From assembly GCA_933228895.1 (NCBI GenBank), contig OW121854.1, forward strand, positions 11,287,131 through 11,351,130: 64,000 nt of DNA, read 5' to 3'. This document shows positions 25,601 through 33,780 of the stretch, piece by piece. Both the position numbers and the translations under genes were made by a program. The first letter of the stretch is position 1. Every line of letters begins with the position of its first letter. This DNA comes from Platycnemis pennipes. Taxonomy: Eukaryota; Arthropoda; Insecta; Odonata; Platycnemididae. The notes under the pieces are model-generated. The model was not told the origin of the DNA, did not search any database, and was given only the letters and a program-made list of their open reading frames with translations.

Positions 25601-27731
25601 AGTTTTGAAATTGAACTGGCATTCATGCAGCCCTTAACCATTCAGGTGGCTTCCGATTGGTCCGTTAGCATCGTTCCTCTTCACATGTATTTAATCTTCT
25701 CAATGATCAGGTTTTGCTGACCGGTTGCCCTCAGTCTCAATTAAGATTTTTCACTTCCAGGGTGATTCCAAAAGCCTCTCTAACCAGACGATCCTAATCC
25801 CCATTGCGTAATAAAAGTCTTTTTATTTCTGGTTTTTTCACCTTGTTTCCTGTCAAAGTTGCTCTTTTTTTCAGTGTTTTCTCTATTCGCTCAGCTCTCC
25901 ATCCTCTTTGCATTTATGATGATTTCCCATGGTGTTTGTGCCGGGGCCTTTTCTCAATTTCTGTGGCTCCACCGTGAATGTCACCACCTCCGAAATTTAT
26001 GCTCTCTCTTGCGCTCTCATCTGTTTTACTTGTGTGTTGTACTAATCCAATGTGGGCAAAACTTATGGAAATCAAGCTGGCCTTCATTTTGGAAACTGTG
26101 CTGGCTATGTAGATGCATCCCTTCTATTTGCTCAACCATGTGCAAAAGGATGTGATCCATAATTTTCTTTTCCATGTTGCTTTGGCATCTATTGTCCAGA
26201 GCGATCTATTTGTATTACTCAGATCATTGCTAAAATTGTGTTACATGAAATGTTTTACAAAACATTGACTCCAATGGGGGGTTTGCACGTATTTATTGTT
26301 TACATATACAGAAAAATCACGTCTTCCTGAGCATGTTACTACTATTTGAGTTTAAATTGGGCTTAATCTAGTTCATTTATAGTTGTGTAAAACATAACTC
26401 ATTTTGAATGTCCGCAAAAACAAATTTCAATATGGCAGCCTAAGATGTCATCTGCCCGTAACTTCAGACTGCTCCCAATATTACTCGCCGTAGGTATACG
26501 TGGTATATGCTGGACTCAGCACTCGCGACTTCTTTCATTTATTACTGCTACTAGATGTATATACCTCATGGGTAAAACTTTCAGTTCAGCATGAGGTGCA
26601 TTAGGTCAACGATGAAATTGAAAGAACATGCTGAATATGCATGGCAGATATGTTATTATATTTCAAATCATACAAGGAGCCAATGGAATTGATATTATAT
26701 TAGTGAAATTACTTGCCTTAGTTCCTCTCACTTCCGAGATATTGTAGCAGTCATTGGTCGTCAAAAACTCTGTCACCATAAATATATCTACTTTTGGTGG
26801 GTTGAGTCGCCTGTTTGAAAATCTACATTTTTGAAAAAGATGTCTTAATATCCAGATAGAATACAGGCTGCCTATCGATTTAAGCCCTCAATCCTTTCTT
26901 TTAGCAGCTCTTTCACCTTACACTCTCAACTCAACGCTCACATGGACGACTACGACACATACAGTCGACGAATCGCAGGATGTTTCTCCTGCTAAAATCT
27001 TTGGTATTATAGTGATTTTATTTTAATATTATTATATAAATAAGCATTTTATTGCATATAAACTTGTTTTTCTTCATCCGTTTTAATTCCTTTACACATT
27101 AAAGAGATTTTTTTTCATTTAAAAAAATGTATGCAAACACCCCATAGTTGATCCTCGAGCATGTGACCTTGGTGTACTGGTGAGCAGCACAGCTCCGCAT
27201 TTGGCCGTTAATTGGCTGGCCACTGCCTGTAGAGGGAGGAGTCTCTCTGAGAGCAGCCTCTGTTCGTTTCAGGTCCAACACCTGCAAGACTTCCTCAAGC
27301 AAGTGATGAAGTGCGTTTCGGGTGGTGCAGTGGGCGGTTTGGCTGCCAGCTGCGAGAAGGCGGAGAATGCCAATGCAGCCATTCAGACGTATATCTCTGC
27401 AGTGATGACCCCACAGGGGATGCCTCCGGGGCCCTTTCCTCCTTTCCCCTTCGGCCACCAGGACAAGGGTGGCGACGGGGAAGAGGGGAGCAGTGGCGGG
27501 GGAGGAGACGGAAGCCAGGCAGCCAATGGGGAGAGCCGCCCCTCGTACCTGCCGATATTCGGGGAGAAGGCAGGCACGTCCCCTCCCTCCAAGGAGGGGG
27601 AGGGGGGGGCGGAGGAGGAGGACGTGACGAAGGGGATGCAGAACTACGTGGAGGGCCTGGTGGACGGAGTCCTCAAGTCAATAGTTCCCGAGGACGAGAA
27701 GGGCAAGGAGGAGGGGGGGATGGGTGAGTGA
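1355..27731 (+). CDS. CEP97: CEP97-like centriolar protein gene (5' part outside window)
   Basis: Exons 1355-1660 (tentative), 9955-10511, 13858-13957, 20010-20180 and 27273-27731 join in frame. Phases are 0, 2, 0 and 0, with AG acceptors throughout and GT donors except the tentative GC donor at 1661. The product has an IQ motif (IQSLWRGYR), then a helical segment reading RTMRMEDHIRLLSKELEETR and ERKLRLQQMEAIKSLWKEV. This order and these patterns (R-x-x-RM-x-(E/D)HI, then an EA-(I/V)-x-LW motif) match the region after the IQ motif of CEP97. CEP97 is an LRR and IQ protein that works with CP110 to cap centrioles and restrain cilium formation. The LRR exons must lie left of position 1. The other ciliary gene here, IFT88, is on the same strand 18 kb downstream. 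Introns are 2.3-8.3 kb and full of transposons. Confidence 0.75.
1838..1990 (-). repeat. tRNA-derived SINE, reverse orientation
   Basis: GGAATCGAACC at 1935-1945 is the reverse complement of the RNA polymerase III B box GGTTCGATTCC. The flanking sequence is the reverse complement of the copy at 3061-3175, including the match to CCAAAGGTCCGTGG and the CAGGTGAATTTTTTC region. It is a SINE, not a tRNA gene: no cloverleaf is complete. Confidence 0.7.
1990..2100 (+). repeat. Degenerate short tandem repeat of ATACGGGAAAT-type units
   Basis: Units such as ATACGGGAAAT, ATATGGGAAAT and ATACGGGAAATT recur at 2000-2095 next to the reverse SINE. Related GGGAA units occur at 2960-2990 beside the forward SINE. 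The units therefore probably belong to the SINE family's tail. Confidence 0.55.
2215..2940. other. Intergenic or intronic AT-rich stretch
   Basis: No gene, terminal repeat or family fragment was recognised. The only pattern is a loose echo of GGTCCGAA(A/T)TACAC words (around 2470, 2500 and 2890). Confidence 0.4.
3061..3175 (+). repeat. tRNA-derived SINE
   Basis: A box-A-like TAGTGGTCAGCGCAG (about 3072-3086) and a perfect B box GGTTCGATTCC at 3111-3121 are spaced as in tRNA-derived SINEs. The sequence repeats in reverse at 1838-1990. The downstream 3260-3360 segment with GGAAAATCTGG/CAGGGAATTTGG words looks like a further degenerate repeat. Confidence 0.7.
3530..4490. other. No recognised feature
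   Basis: AT-rich sequence. The open frame 4082-4405 shows no recognisable motif and no coding-like composition, so I do not call it a gene. Confidence 0.4.
4492..6279 (-). mobile_element. pogo/Tigger-like DNA transposon, internally deleted
   Basis: The termini are an inverted repeat: GAGTGGGGTGAGTTCGAACG at 4492 and the reverse complement of GAATGGGGTGAGTTCGAACG ending at 6279. A TA duplicate flanks each side (4490-4491 and 6280-6281). Pogo and Tc1/mariner elements insert at TA. The only coding remnant is the C-terminal part of a DDE_1 transposase (next entry). At 1.8 kb the element has lost its DNA-binding and catalytic regions. Copies of GTTCGAACTCGCCCC occur inside each end (4661-4675 and 6242-6256). 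Confidence 0.8.
5311..5943 (-). pseudogene. pogo-like (DDE_1) transposase C-terminal fragment
   Basis: The - strand frame contains NIRAGFKAAGIFPFDENKVI followed by SKVP. This is the hallmark junction after the DDE_1 catalytic domain in pogo, Tigger and jerky transposases (GF-x-x-(T/A)GI-(F/Y)P-(F/L)). Downstream is a variable acidic/basic tail with KKSRGKNLGEK. The HTH domains and all three catalytic residues are missing, so it cannot be an active transposase. Its position within TA-flanked inverted repeats confirms the assignment. Confidence 0.75.
6290..8840. other. Repeat-derived noncoding stretch
   Basis: No gene was recognised. A roughly 50-bp segment near 6890-6940 (CTATCAGATCAGG ... 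ATGGTAAACGACCCCATTGC) resembles 13447-13492 (CTATCAGATTAGG ... ATGGTATACGACCCCATTGC), so both are copies of one dispersed repeat. The remainder is AT-rich with short chance ORFs. Confidence 0.4.
8930..9205 (+). pseudogene. LINE reverse transcriptase fragment
   Basis: The frame reads HSAGRDEIPGH ... IAPLLTHIINSSLTQGTFPSQLKFAKRFPIHVEQ ... NYQPI. This matches the N-terminal RT region of Jockey/CR1-type LINEs (KSAGxDxIP, then N-x-SLxxGxFPxxLKxAxVxPI, then NYRPI). The catalytic YADD region is absent and the frame ends at 9205. It is a decayed scrap, probably in a CEP97 intron. Confidence 0.75.
9341..9755. repeat. Inverted-repeat (fold-back) element
   Basis: The left arm, about 9341-9490 (from CGTCGTCAGAGGCTTTCGGG to CATCCCTCCCCCC), is the reverse complement of the right arm, about 9601-9755. 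Differences are scattered and the loop is about 110 bp. Each arm holds the conserved block TGCCTGATGATGCGTCCTGC. It codes for nothing obvious and is likely a MITE or an inverted pair of a dispersed repeat. Confidence 0.75.
9955..10511 (+). CDS. CEP97: CEP97-like exon with IQ motif
   Basis: This is a GC-rich exon of about 185 codons. Its 5' edge is uncertain: acceptors after 9954, 9960 and 9963 are all phase 0. The first part is basic and Ser-rich. It is followed by a Gly/Glu/Arg low-complexity block built from GGAGG-type purine runs, then an acidic patch (SSGDNSDSEMSISKLEAIK). The IQ motif AVLKIQSLWRGYR is at about 10375-10413 and predicts calmodulin binding. The exon ends ATCCG followed by GTAAGC at 10512, phase 2, and joins the 13858 exon to give HIRLLSKEL. 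The long antisense ORFs over it are shadows of the purine-rich composition. Confidence 0.8.
11702..12431. mobile_element. PIF/Harbinger-like MITE with TTA target duplication
   Basis: Ends AGGCCATTTTAGTCGGTCAT... and ...ATGGGGTAAAACGGCCT are imperfect inverted repeats that extend inward to CATTGAAACTGC/GCAGTTTCAATG. TTA lies on both sides (11699-11701 and 12432-12434), as expected for Harbinger-type insertion. Inner sequences such as GCACCGTGTAAAGCG and GAACATGTTCTAAT recall the MITE at 44052-44270. No transposase is present. Confidence 0.7.
12435..13480. other. CEP97 intron sequence without recognised gene
   Basis: No coding exon was recognised between the MITE and the mariner remnant. Confidence 0.4.
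13485..13625 (+). pseudogene. mariner-like transposase C-terminal remnant
   Basis: Two frames together give the pattern TEFQKCFQDWIKMLSK, then EEHYFEGDK. This resembles the mariner C-terminus (F-x-x-CF-x-x-W ... G-x-YFEGD). A frameshift near 13578 separates the two parts and nothing upstream is readable. Confidence 0.6.
13858..13957 (+). CDS. CEP97: CEP97-like coiled-coil exon
   Basis: This 100-bp exon has an acceptor CTCTCAG ending at 13857 and a donor GTGAGC at 13958. With the two bases carried from the previous exon it encodes 34 codons with no stop, including LLSKELEETRGELGKERK and QQMEAIKSLWKEV. The heptad-like Leu/Glu/Lys pattern predicts a coiled coil. The EAIKSLW stretch corresponds to the conserved EA-x-x-LW motif after the IQ region of CEP97. 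The exon is too short to stand out as an ORF; phase and family motif support it. Confidence 0.8.
14248..15251. repeat. Perfect 502-bp tandem duplication
   Basis: Positions 14248-14749 are repeated as 14750-15251. I compared the two copies by eye along their length and saw no difference. Each starts CTAGAGATGGAATGAATAGC and ends TTCATTTGCC. The unit is noncoding intron of the CEP97-like gene. Identity implies a very recent duplication or an assembly artefact. Confidence 0.9.
15711..16427 (+). repeat. SINE-headed repeat, copy A
   Basis: It begins with a tRNA-like head: a box-A-like GTAGCCCAAGTGGG and a perfect B box GGTTCGATTCC at 15765-15775. The body includes GGTAATTTTCTTATTA, CAAATGACTTTTT and GGGGCCAAATATATTCTCTAG. 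Copy B at 16974-17740 follows the same order of blocks at clearly lower identity. The open frame 16013-16426 is part of the repeat and shows no known domain. Confidence 0.65.
16428..16965. mobile_element. hAT-type MITE with 8-bp target duplication
   Basis: Terminal inverted repeats TAGAGATGG / CC(A)CATCTCTA-type ends are at 16428 and 16965. The 8-bp AGCGTGAT flanks both sides (16420-16427 and 16966-16973), the hallmark of hAT insertion. The interior is built of GGTAATTTACCG-type palindromic words. No coding capacity. It splits the surrounding SINE-headed repeat. Confidence 0.85.
16966..17740 (+). repeat. SINE-headed repeat, copy B
   Basis: After the hAT MITE the host repeat resumes (GATGCCTTGGGAACG) and runs into a second unit with the same block order as copy A: GACTCGTAGTCGAGTGCTAAGG, AATCCAAACTGAGTGAC, GGTAATTTTCTTATTAGG, GGGGCCAAATATATTCTCTAG. 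A third partial unit starts near 17760 (GACTCGTAGTCTAGTAGG). The units are therefore head-to-tail. Confidence 0.6.
18628..20009. other. CEP97 intron; contains a 44-bp repeated word
   Basis: No exon was recognised. A 44-bp segment at 18671-18714 (TTGTCATTCCATTTGTTAAA ... AATGTCTT) recurs exactly at 19625-19668, 954 bp away in the same orientation. The rest is AT-rich or carries short GA-rich ORFs on the - strand with no family match. Confidence 0.5.
20010..20180 (+). CDS. CEP97: CEP97-like exon
   Basis: The exon is 171 bp, phase 0 to 0, between TTTCTCAG (ending 20009) and GTATGG (20181). It encodes 57 residues. A Pro/Ala-rich linker with NAPPPADVLP is followed by a short helix, VVAELSKTCTTLQGQ, that leads into the helical start of the next exon (VQHLQDFLKQVM). 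The alternating hydrophobic pattern continues across the junction, which argues that the two exons are adjacent in the mRNA. Confidence 0.7.
20181..21150. other. Noncoding intron with repeat fragments
   Basis: A segment with TGACCTAGGTTTCGATTGTATACC (20725-20750) resembles the conserved 3' region of many dispersed arthropod retroelements. CAGTCAAGCCTGTATATAACGAAG at 20968 resembles a mariner/pogo-type terminal repeat, but no partner end was found. No coding exon is seen. Confidence 0.35.
21152..21540 (+). pseudogene. LINE ORF2 C-terminal fragment and 3' end, first copy
   Basis: The frame reads NEEVLRRVGEKR, LIGHILRHNGLMKTIVE (then a stop), GRGRPRMSYMEQVVKDVKER and MEWRAASNQS. This is the stereotyped C-terminus of a very common arthropod LINE family (endonuclease-reverse transcriptase). 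It ends in AATCCTAGGATTGTTGACCC plus TGATGATGATGA, the usual 3' tail. The same 3' end occurs at 25077-25360 (+) and 41890-42110 (-). Confidence 0.85.
21955..25076 (-). mobile_element. 3.1-kb TTAA-flanked DNA transposon with Mutator-like/Kolobok-like transposase
   Basis: Inverted ends GGGGTAACACCTATGTGGAA (21955) and, reversed, GGGGTAACACCTATGTAGAA (25076) match at 19 of 20 positions. TTAA flanks both sides (21951-21954 and 25077-25080). The element lies inside the LINE described above. The transposase is on the - strand. A 4-bp TTAA duplication is typical of Kolobok and piggyBac and not of classical Mutator elements (8-11 bp). The coding sequence belongs to the family usually annotated Mutator-like transposase domain. 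Confidence 0.85.
22558..24290 (-). pseudogene. Mutator-like (Kolobok-type) transposase, frameshifted
   Basis: Two overlapping - frames make one protein. The N-terminal frame (about 24290 to 23420) has a basic start, two CxxC pairs (CHVC and CETC), SGDGTWRKRGFSSLYGVV with the probable first catalytic Asp, and CKACKYW. The C-terminal frame (about 23425 to 22558) continues YMHYIGDGDSKTFKGI, CIGHVQKRMGSRLR, GLGGRGKLTGKLID, YYGLAIRHNPD and GGYTQNSNESFNALLW. A one-base indel near 23420 breaks the frame at ARS; otherwise the reading is long and clean, so inactivation is recent. An in-frame ATG is not obvious at the 5' end; a small upstream exon or the loss of the start is possible. Confidence 0.8.
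25361..27272. other. CEP97 intron without recognised gene
   Basis: No exon was found. The 25859-26155 frame is Ser/Leu/Cys-rich and shows no family motif. Dispersed-repeat sequence is likely at 25480-25760. Confidence 0.4.
27273..27731 (+). CDS. CEP97: CEP97-like last visible exon
   Basis: The exon starts after CGTTTCAG (ending 27272), phase 0, and reads VQHLQDFLKQVMKCVSGG, a helix continuing from the previous exon. It then becomes a Gly/Glu/Pro-rich low-complexity tail with an amphipathic segment, GMQNYVEGLVDGVLKSIVP, near its end. The frame closes with TGA at 27729-27731. A strong GTGAGT donor overlaps the stop (27724), so the gene may instead splice on from 27723. High GC against AT-rich flanks supports coding. 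No AATAAA was recognised in the next kilobase. Confidence 0.7.
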   Translation, partial: VQHLQDFLKQVMKCVSGGAVGGLAASCEKAENANAAIQTYISAVMTPQGMPPGPFPPFPFGHQDKGGDGEEGSSGGGGDGSQAANGESRPSYLPIFGEKAGTSPPSKEGEGGAEEEDVTKGMQNYVEGLVDGVLKSIVPEDEKGKEEGGMGE

Positions 27732-29200
27732 GTGGTCATGGGCTTGGACTGTGGTGCATGCACCACTCCCCCTCCTCCTGTGCTCACTCTCTCCCTCTCA
27801 TTGTTGCTGGGATAGCGTGGGACGCACAGGGAGAGCTGGCCGGGAGAGGCGCAGGTGTGTACTACAGCACTCACGAGTCTTGTTTGTATGTCATCATAGT
27901 ATTTGGGGAACTTTGGGCAAATTTTATTTTGGAGATTTTTTTTGTCTCACCCCCGTTGAATGTTGTACATTATGATTGATGACTATGGAAAGAACATAGG
28001 GACAATCACGTTAAACTAGTAACACTGTGTCGAATGAAGTTTTTAGGGAAATTGATTTCATGTATGAATTTGAAGAGCCAAGGTTTGTGGTGTATGTTTT
28101 ATTCATTAAAATGTGTTTGTCTTGTTGGCTAAATATTTTCAACTCAAAGGCCCAGTGTCTAATTGTTAAGGCAAATTTGTGTTAGGTGGGAAGTGATATG
28201 GCTCAGTGTTTTTTCCCTCTATCTTGTGTTGCTTTCAGAGGAGAGGCCCACCCATCCATGTACATGCCACACGACAGACTTATCTGATAGATCTCTTGGC
28301 TTAAGATTACACTTTATGTATTGGTTGTGCATCATTGCTGTTGTTCTCTCCTTCATTATTTTGTGATTGACTTGTTCCTGAGGTTGTGAGCCAGCAGCTC
28401 TTCAATGCTAACAATACTCAACTGAAATTCATACATAATTATGAAGTGATTTTCTGAGTCTTATTTCATTATCTTAGTGGGCTATTAATACTTTTACATG
28501 ACAAAAATTGGCAGGTAACATTGAGGTGAAATGTTAATTGTTAATGTTATTTTGAGACAAAACAGAAGAAGAAATTTCCCCAAAGCTGTAATCTGAAGGG
28601 GTGGAGGAAATAAGGTGGGGGAGGGGGGAAAAATTTCGACTTGCGTTTTGTATTGTATACAGCAGTAGACAAGTTGTCCTAATTGTTCTTTTTGATAGCC
28701 TTGATATTCTAGTCATTGTTGTTTCTGATTATTTGTTCATTGTTTTTATACTTTGATCCTAGGTAGTACTCTGGCATATTATTGATCTCTGTATGCATTT
28801 ATGTATTTTGCTAGTCATCAACTGTTTACCTCAAGCATATTTGCAAATGTCAATTTTTGTAGGCACAAATTTTTATGCACTAGTGTAATTTACTATTTAT
28901 TTACAATACATTGCTTTTTCATGACTTCCAGACTTTCAATGTGCACTAATAGTGACTTACTTCCAGTAAAATAATTTATATTATTCATCAAATCATGCAG
29001 CTGTTATATACTTTGGAGGTCCCTGCTGAATTTTGTCATTAAATGTGAGCTCTTGGCTCAGCGTGATATCATTTGGACCTCTGCTTTATCCCTTATTGCA
29101 TTTTATTCTGTTGAGACATCCTTTACTTCATTACTGGTGTCATTGTGGGGTTAACCCATAGCATCCCTTGAAATGAGAAGGGACTAAGAGTGATACCAAC
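27732..29200. other. Region downstream of the CEP97 stop
   Basis: It may hold the 3' UTR of the CEP97-like gene. No AATAAA close to the stop was recognised. Otherwise AT-rich, with a few short chance ORFs. Confidence 0.4.
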
Positions 29201-29202
29201 TA

Positions 29203-32042
29203 CAGCAGAACCTCTTCTTTACGAACCTCTAATTTATGAAATGACACCAATTTACGAACCATTCCGCCGGTCCCAATCTTCGTATGTAGGAAAACCATGT
29301 AAAATGACCCTCTATTTTACGAAACCTCCATTTTACTGATTTACGAAGTGAGACCCCGGTCCTTAGGAGTGACTGACCCCTTTTTTACGAAGTTTTTGAA
29401 ATGATTTTGTAGCACTGAAATCAATACAATGGAATAATGATCGCTGTATACCACGACAGGAGCAGCTGAAGCCAGATAGGTCATGTTGAGAGAGCCCTCG
29501 GCCCAAGTATTTTATATGGGAAAATGTGGAAAAATCGAATGTGAGCATAGTGCTTTTTGACGTGCTTAAACTGTAGCAAACATCCCAGAGACCGATCATC
29601 CAAATCGCAATTCAATCCTAATGATATGATCCAAGGTAAAAATGTTCAAAGACGCATGGCACGACGTCTACTTCTTGTAAACAATGCCCCAGTTCATAGA
29701 ATAAGCGGATTAGTGCTTGGTAATTTCTATTCCTTTTCTATCATTTTGTGTATTGCGAATACCTAACTCATCATCACAAAGGTCCTTATTTTCTCTGGAA
29801 TTATTTAAAATTAGCTTTAAGATAGCTGCCGCAACCCCAACTCAGAACTTTGTTCAGCCTTTCACTTGAAAATAGCATTGCTGTAGGAACTTCTTCGCTG
29901 CAGCTGTCTTGGAACATAGTTTCATTTAAGAATACTAATTTCATAATAATAAATTACTTATGTTCAAATCTTGATGAATTTTGAATATTTAATTTCTCAT
30001 TAGAAGTGTTTTACGACGTTAGTTAAGATTTTGCGATCGCGACTTATAGCAAATCACTGCTAGATGTCAGCACTGTGGAACGCATATTAATAGTGAGGGA
30101 ATTTCAAATTATCTCGTGTGAAGTCCTAAAATTGACTTTCATCAGCAGCGAAATATTATTGAATGTATTTCAAATGATACGCTTTCTTCAAAAAGGGCAT
30201 TTCCTAGTGTTTTCACTAAAATATACTGGGTCAGTTGTAACTTTGTTTTGAAATTTCCTAGTTAGAATGCACCCCTAGCTTTCCCATGTTAAAATGGCTT
30301 CTTTAGTGCCAGTTTCACCAACGAAGATAATCTTTTTAACTCGGTTAATTTTGGTATTAACCGAGTTAATGTGACTTTTCTGTTTCACCAGTACTGTTAA
30401 CTCTGTTTTGGGGCATTATCCTGGTTAATATTTTTACCGGAGGTTTTAGTGAGGTGAAAGGGTATTATCCGAGATAATTCTGTAAAAGCAACATGGCACG
30501 CAGGCGATTTCGTGAGCTACTTTTAGATATTAGTCGAGACATTTGAGCTCAATTATCGTTATTTAAGGCAATTACTAGGTGGATTAAGGAACGCGCAATT
30601 TATTTGAACCCATAAGCTGAGATTTTATTTATCCTGAGTTAATAAACGCTACGAAAAGCAATTCAGGTGAAGTCTTCTCGGGATTTCCACCGGGTTAAAT
30701 ATTTATAGAATTTATAGAATCAATACAATTGAGATCTAATTTTTAAATCCTTTCACTTTGATGCAGGTACACTGCACACAGAGAATTTCACGTAATATCT
30801 GTTGTTTTTTCCCTGAATGAGCAGATGACTATTATTGTTGTAGTAATTAGTTTGATTTCAACCCTGACATAACTATTGACAAGTTTAGTACAGCATGGTG
30901 TTTCATAGGGTAGTTTCCTTCAGCAAAGAAAACAGACTTATATAATTGCGATTTGTGCCCTGCCATAAATGTTTTTAATTTACGCAAAAAGTTTGTATTG
31001 AGAAATCCCAGTTTACTATAGAATTAAATGTTAATTTTAAGGCCATTTGAAAAGGCTCTGAATTTGTGGGATGAGCTGCCTTCTAGCTGACGTAACAGGT
31101 ATGTAGTTTACGTTGCGAGGCATAGGAAAATTCGTCTCCTGAACTTACCATTGCATTTCAGGGCCTCTCAGCTCTAGTGAATATGTTTTAGTAATAACCT
31201 GTGAAAACTATCAATGCTAGAAAAGACTTCTCTGCTAAACATTTTATTAATAGTCGTTTTATAGGCTCCAGGGCATTCTGCTCGTGGAGTCTTCTGCTAC
31301 GGCGAGGTATGGCGTGAAGGTCGCGCGGCGATGGGTGAACTACAGGGTATGCTTGTAGAAGGTATACTAACTGTTTTTAAATGTATCAACTGCATAAATA
31401 AGATTAAATAAATAAAAGTTAATCGTAATAAATTAACGGAATAAATACACATCCGATACTAGTCAATAAGCTATAACGGAGTGCAGCGTCTACTTGGAAG
31501 CGTCCGCAGCACCACCTGGTGGCAGTTAGAGGAAATAGTTTGACATCACACGTAGGATTAACCGGCATGCAATAGTTTGCCGTTGCATTTTCGCGCCATT
31601 GATTTTTTTCACTTTTTAATTAATGAGGAAAATACATAACGTCATTTAAAAATCGAACGGCTTAAAACACGTACTCCAGAGGTTATAAACTTTCGATCAA
31701 GACAATAAAAAAATAATAGGAAACTACCCTATTGCATTGAAAGTATACTCTCATTCCTGTCAGCCGAGTTTTAGTGGACGTACATTTGTCGCAGGTCAAA
31801 CCTCGTATGTGCATGATGTGCCTCCATGGACATTGCTCCATGCTGTACGAGGTGTTGCCAGAGCATGGGACAGTGTCACCGCGAAAACTATTTCCTACAG
31901 TTGGAGATCAGCTGGTTTTGGTGCCACATCAGTTCTGGAGACAGAGGAGTTAGTGGAAGATAACCTCCAATTTACAAACCCTCTGATTTACAAAGCTCAA
32001 ATTTTTGGGTCCCTTCAACTTCGTAAAATAGAGGTTCTACTG
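29203..32042 (+). mobile_element. Decayed Tigger/pogo-type transposon with nested MITE
   Basis: Ends CAGCAGAACCTCTTCTTTACG (29203) and, reversed, CAGTAGAACCTCTATTTTACG (32042) are inverted repeats with TA at both flanks (29201-29202 and 32043-32044). Coding scraps are DDE_1-like: LLLVNNAPVH at about 29672-29701, and LHAVRGVARAWDSVTAKTIS then YSWRSAGF at 31830-31920, which match the LLVDNAPAH and AWxSVxxxTIxxxWRKAGF motifs. The catalytic Asp of the first motif reads Asn. The frame is broken and the middle is interrupted. Confidence 0.8.
30908..31729. mobile_element. TA-flanked MITE nested in the Tigger element
   Basis: GGGTAGTTTCC at 30908 and its reverse complement GGAAACTACCC ending at 31729 are flanked by TA (30906-30907 and 31730-31731), a Tc1/mariner-type insertion. 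No coding capacity is seen. It lies between the two Tigger coding scraps. Confidence 0.65.
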
Positions 32043-32044
32043 TA

Positions 32045-33780
32045 GGTTACATTATGGTTAGGCATAATGGTTATGGTTGGGCTACTGACCACGCGTTCAA
32101 CTCAGAGGGAGACCTTTGGTCACGCTACCCTTTCTGGCCCAAGGATTCTGACCCTAGGATTGAACATGCAAGTGCGTATAGTGCTACTGACCCTTTCTTT
32201 TTGGGCCATCACTAGTGGTCCCCTTGAACAGAATAAGGTATTGCCCCACAGAAACTAATGTATTTTCCGGCCTCGTATAGGATGCATCAACGTATGACAT
32301 CCATGTACCCCATTTATATGCACATTTTAAAGGAGAAAAATTATTCTCTACATTGGTCTACAGTTTTTCTCTGGGCAAAGATTTCCTCTCGAAAAGGAAA
32401 GGAGGTATCCATTCAGCATGGCAGGTCAGCACGAATATGTAATGTGTTTTGTCTTGTCACCAAGTATTAACAATAACACATTGGAATCTTTAGGGATGTT
32501 CTGTTTTGTTTGATGGTATATTAAACCTCAATAGGATCTCATCTTTGTGGAGCTTAAAATTTTCCCTATTTTCTGCATTTATAACTCAAAGGAAGAGAAA
32601 TAGTTTTGTCTTCATTTTTCCGGGCATCTCTTCTCTGTTTTTGTGTAAGTCTGTAAAAGTCATGGAAGGCTGTTTTCTGGAACCTTGGGGTTCAATCTCA
32701 GATAATAACATGAGTTGATACTAAAATTTATCGATTCTTGAAAATCGATTCACAATACTAATACCATTGAACTATGCATATATATCTATTTTTACCTAGT
32801 TTTTCTAATACGTTATTGTAAAAATGTTCCATGAAATCTAAAAATACAATTTTACAAAACAAAAATTTGAATATACTATTTACTTTGGGAAAAAAACTAC
32901 TGATATTGCACTATGAGGACATTGTGAAAATAAAAACTGTTCGATAACTCAAAGTTTTATATTTTGTTTACATAGGCATGTTTAAAAACGAATGTCGTGT
33001 TTAGTAACAAAACATGTTTAGTATCTGATAAAAAATGTCATAACAGATTCAAAATAATATGAATGTCATGTCATAAGTTTAATTTTAATATGATTAATAA
33101 TTAGTTATGAGAGTTAAAAGAAATGCTGACCTAAATTACAATTCAAAATTTAAAGGTTAAGAAATAAGAATAAAAGGTCATGACACAAACCCTTGAGCCT
33201 ACTTTAGGTTTTTGTCCAAAAAACCAACTTTTTTTAGCCTCTCTGGATCAAGATAATTTTGTTTCTATTCACAAATGATTACTGTTGTGCTAAATATGTT
33301 TCTCATTTTTGATGAGAAACTCTCATGTTTCGTATAGGCATCGACAGGATTAGTATCGACTTTAGGCAATCGATTCTCAATACCTATACTGTAATAATCT
33401 TTTTATTATCTTTTATATATAATAATAATATTTCTGCTTTCATTGGCATTCACAATAAATCTGAATCACAAGACATAAAAACATAAACAATACCCTCCTA
33501 ATATTATACAACAAAATCACTTTCTTCCTTCTTCAGGCTCTAACAGACAGGCCATATATCTCTGCACATATATTCCAGAGCCACTTCACTGTTCACTTTG
33601 CACACAAATACCATCAAATACCCTCTTAAAATTAAGTACATACAATATTAGTGAGGAGTGGACCACTTAGTTCCTCGAGTACGCTCTGGGGAGTTTCCGA
33701 TTCAGATTTCTCCGCCTAGGTGGTTGAACCTCAGCACCGCGACAGTATATGGCGGCAACTCCGCAATCCCATCAGATAAT
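32045..33780. other. Noncoding stretch between repeats
   Basis: No gene recognised. Words such as ATCGATTCTCAATACC (33368) and ATCGATTCACAATACT (32744) echo each other and the palindrome arms (ATCGATACGAATC). Confidence 0.4.

Noticed and set aside
25859..26155. Cys/Ser/Leu-rich ORF as a gene
   Set aside because: No family motif, no credible splice context, and AT-rich intron position.
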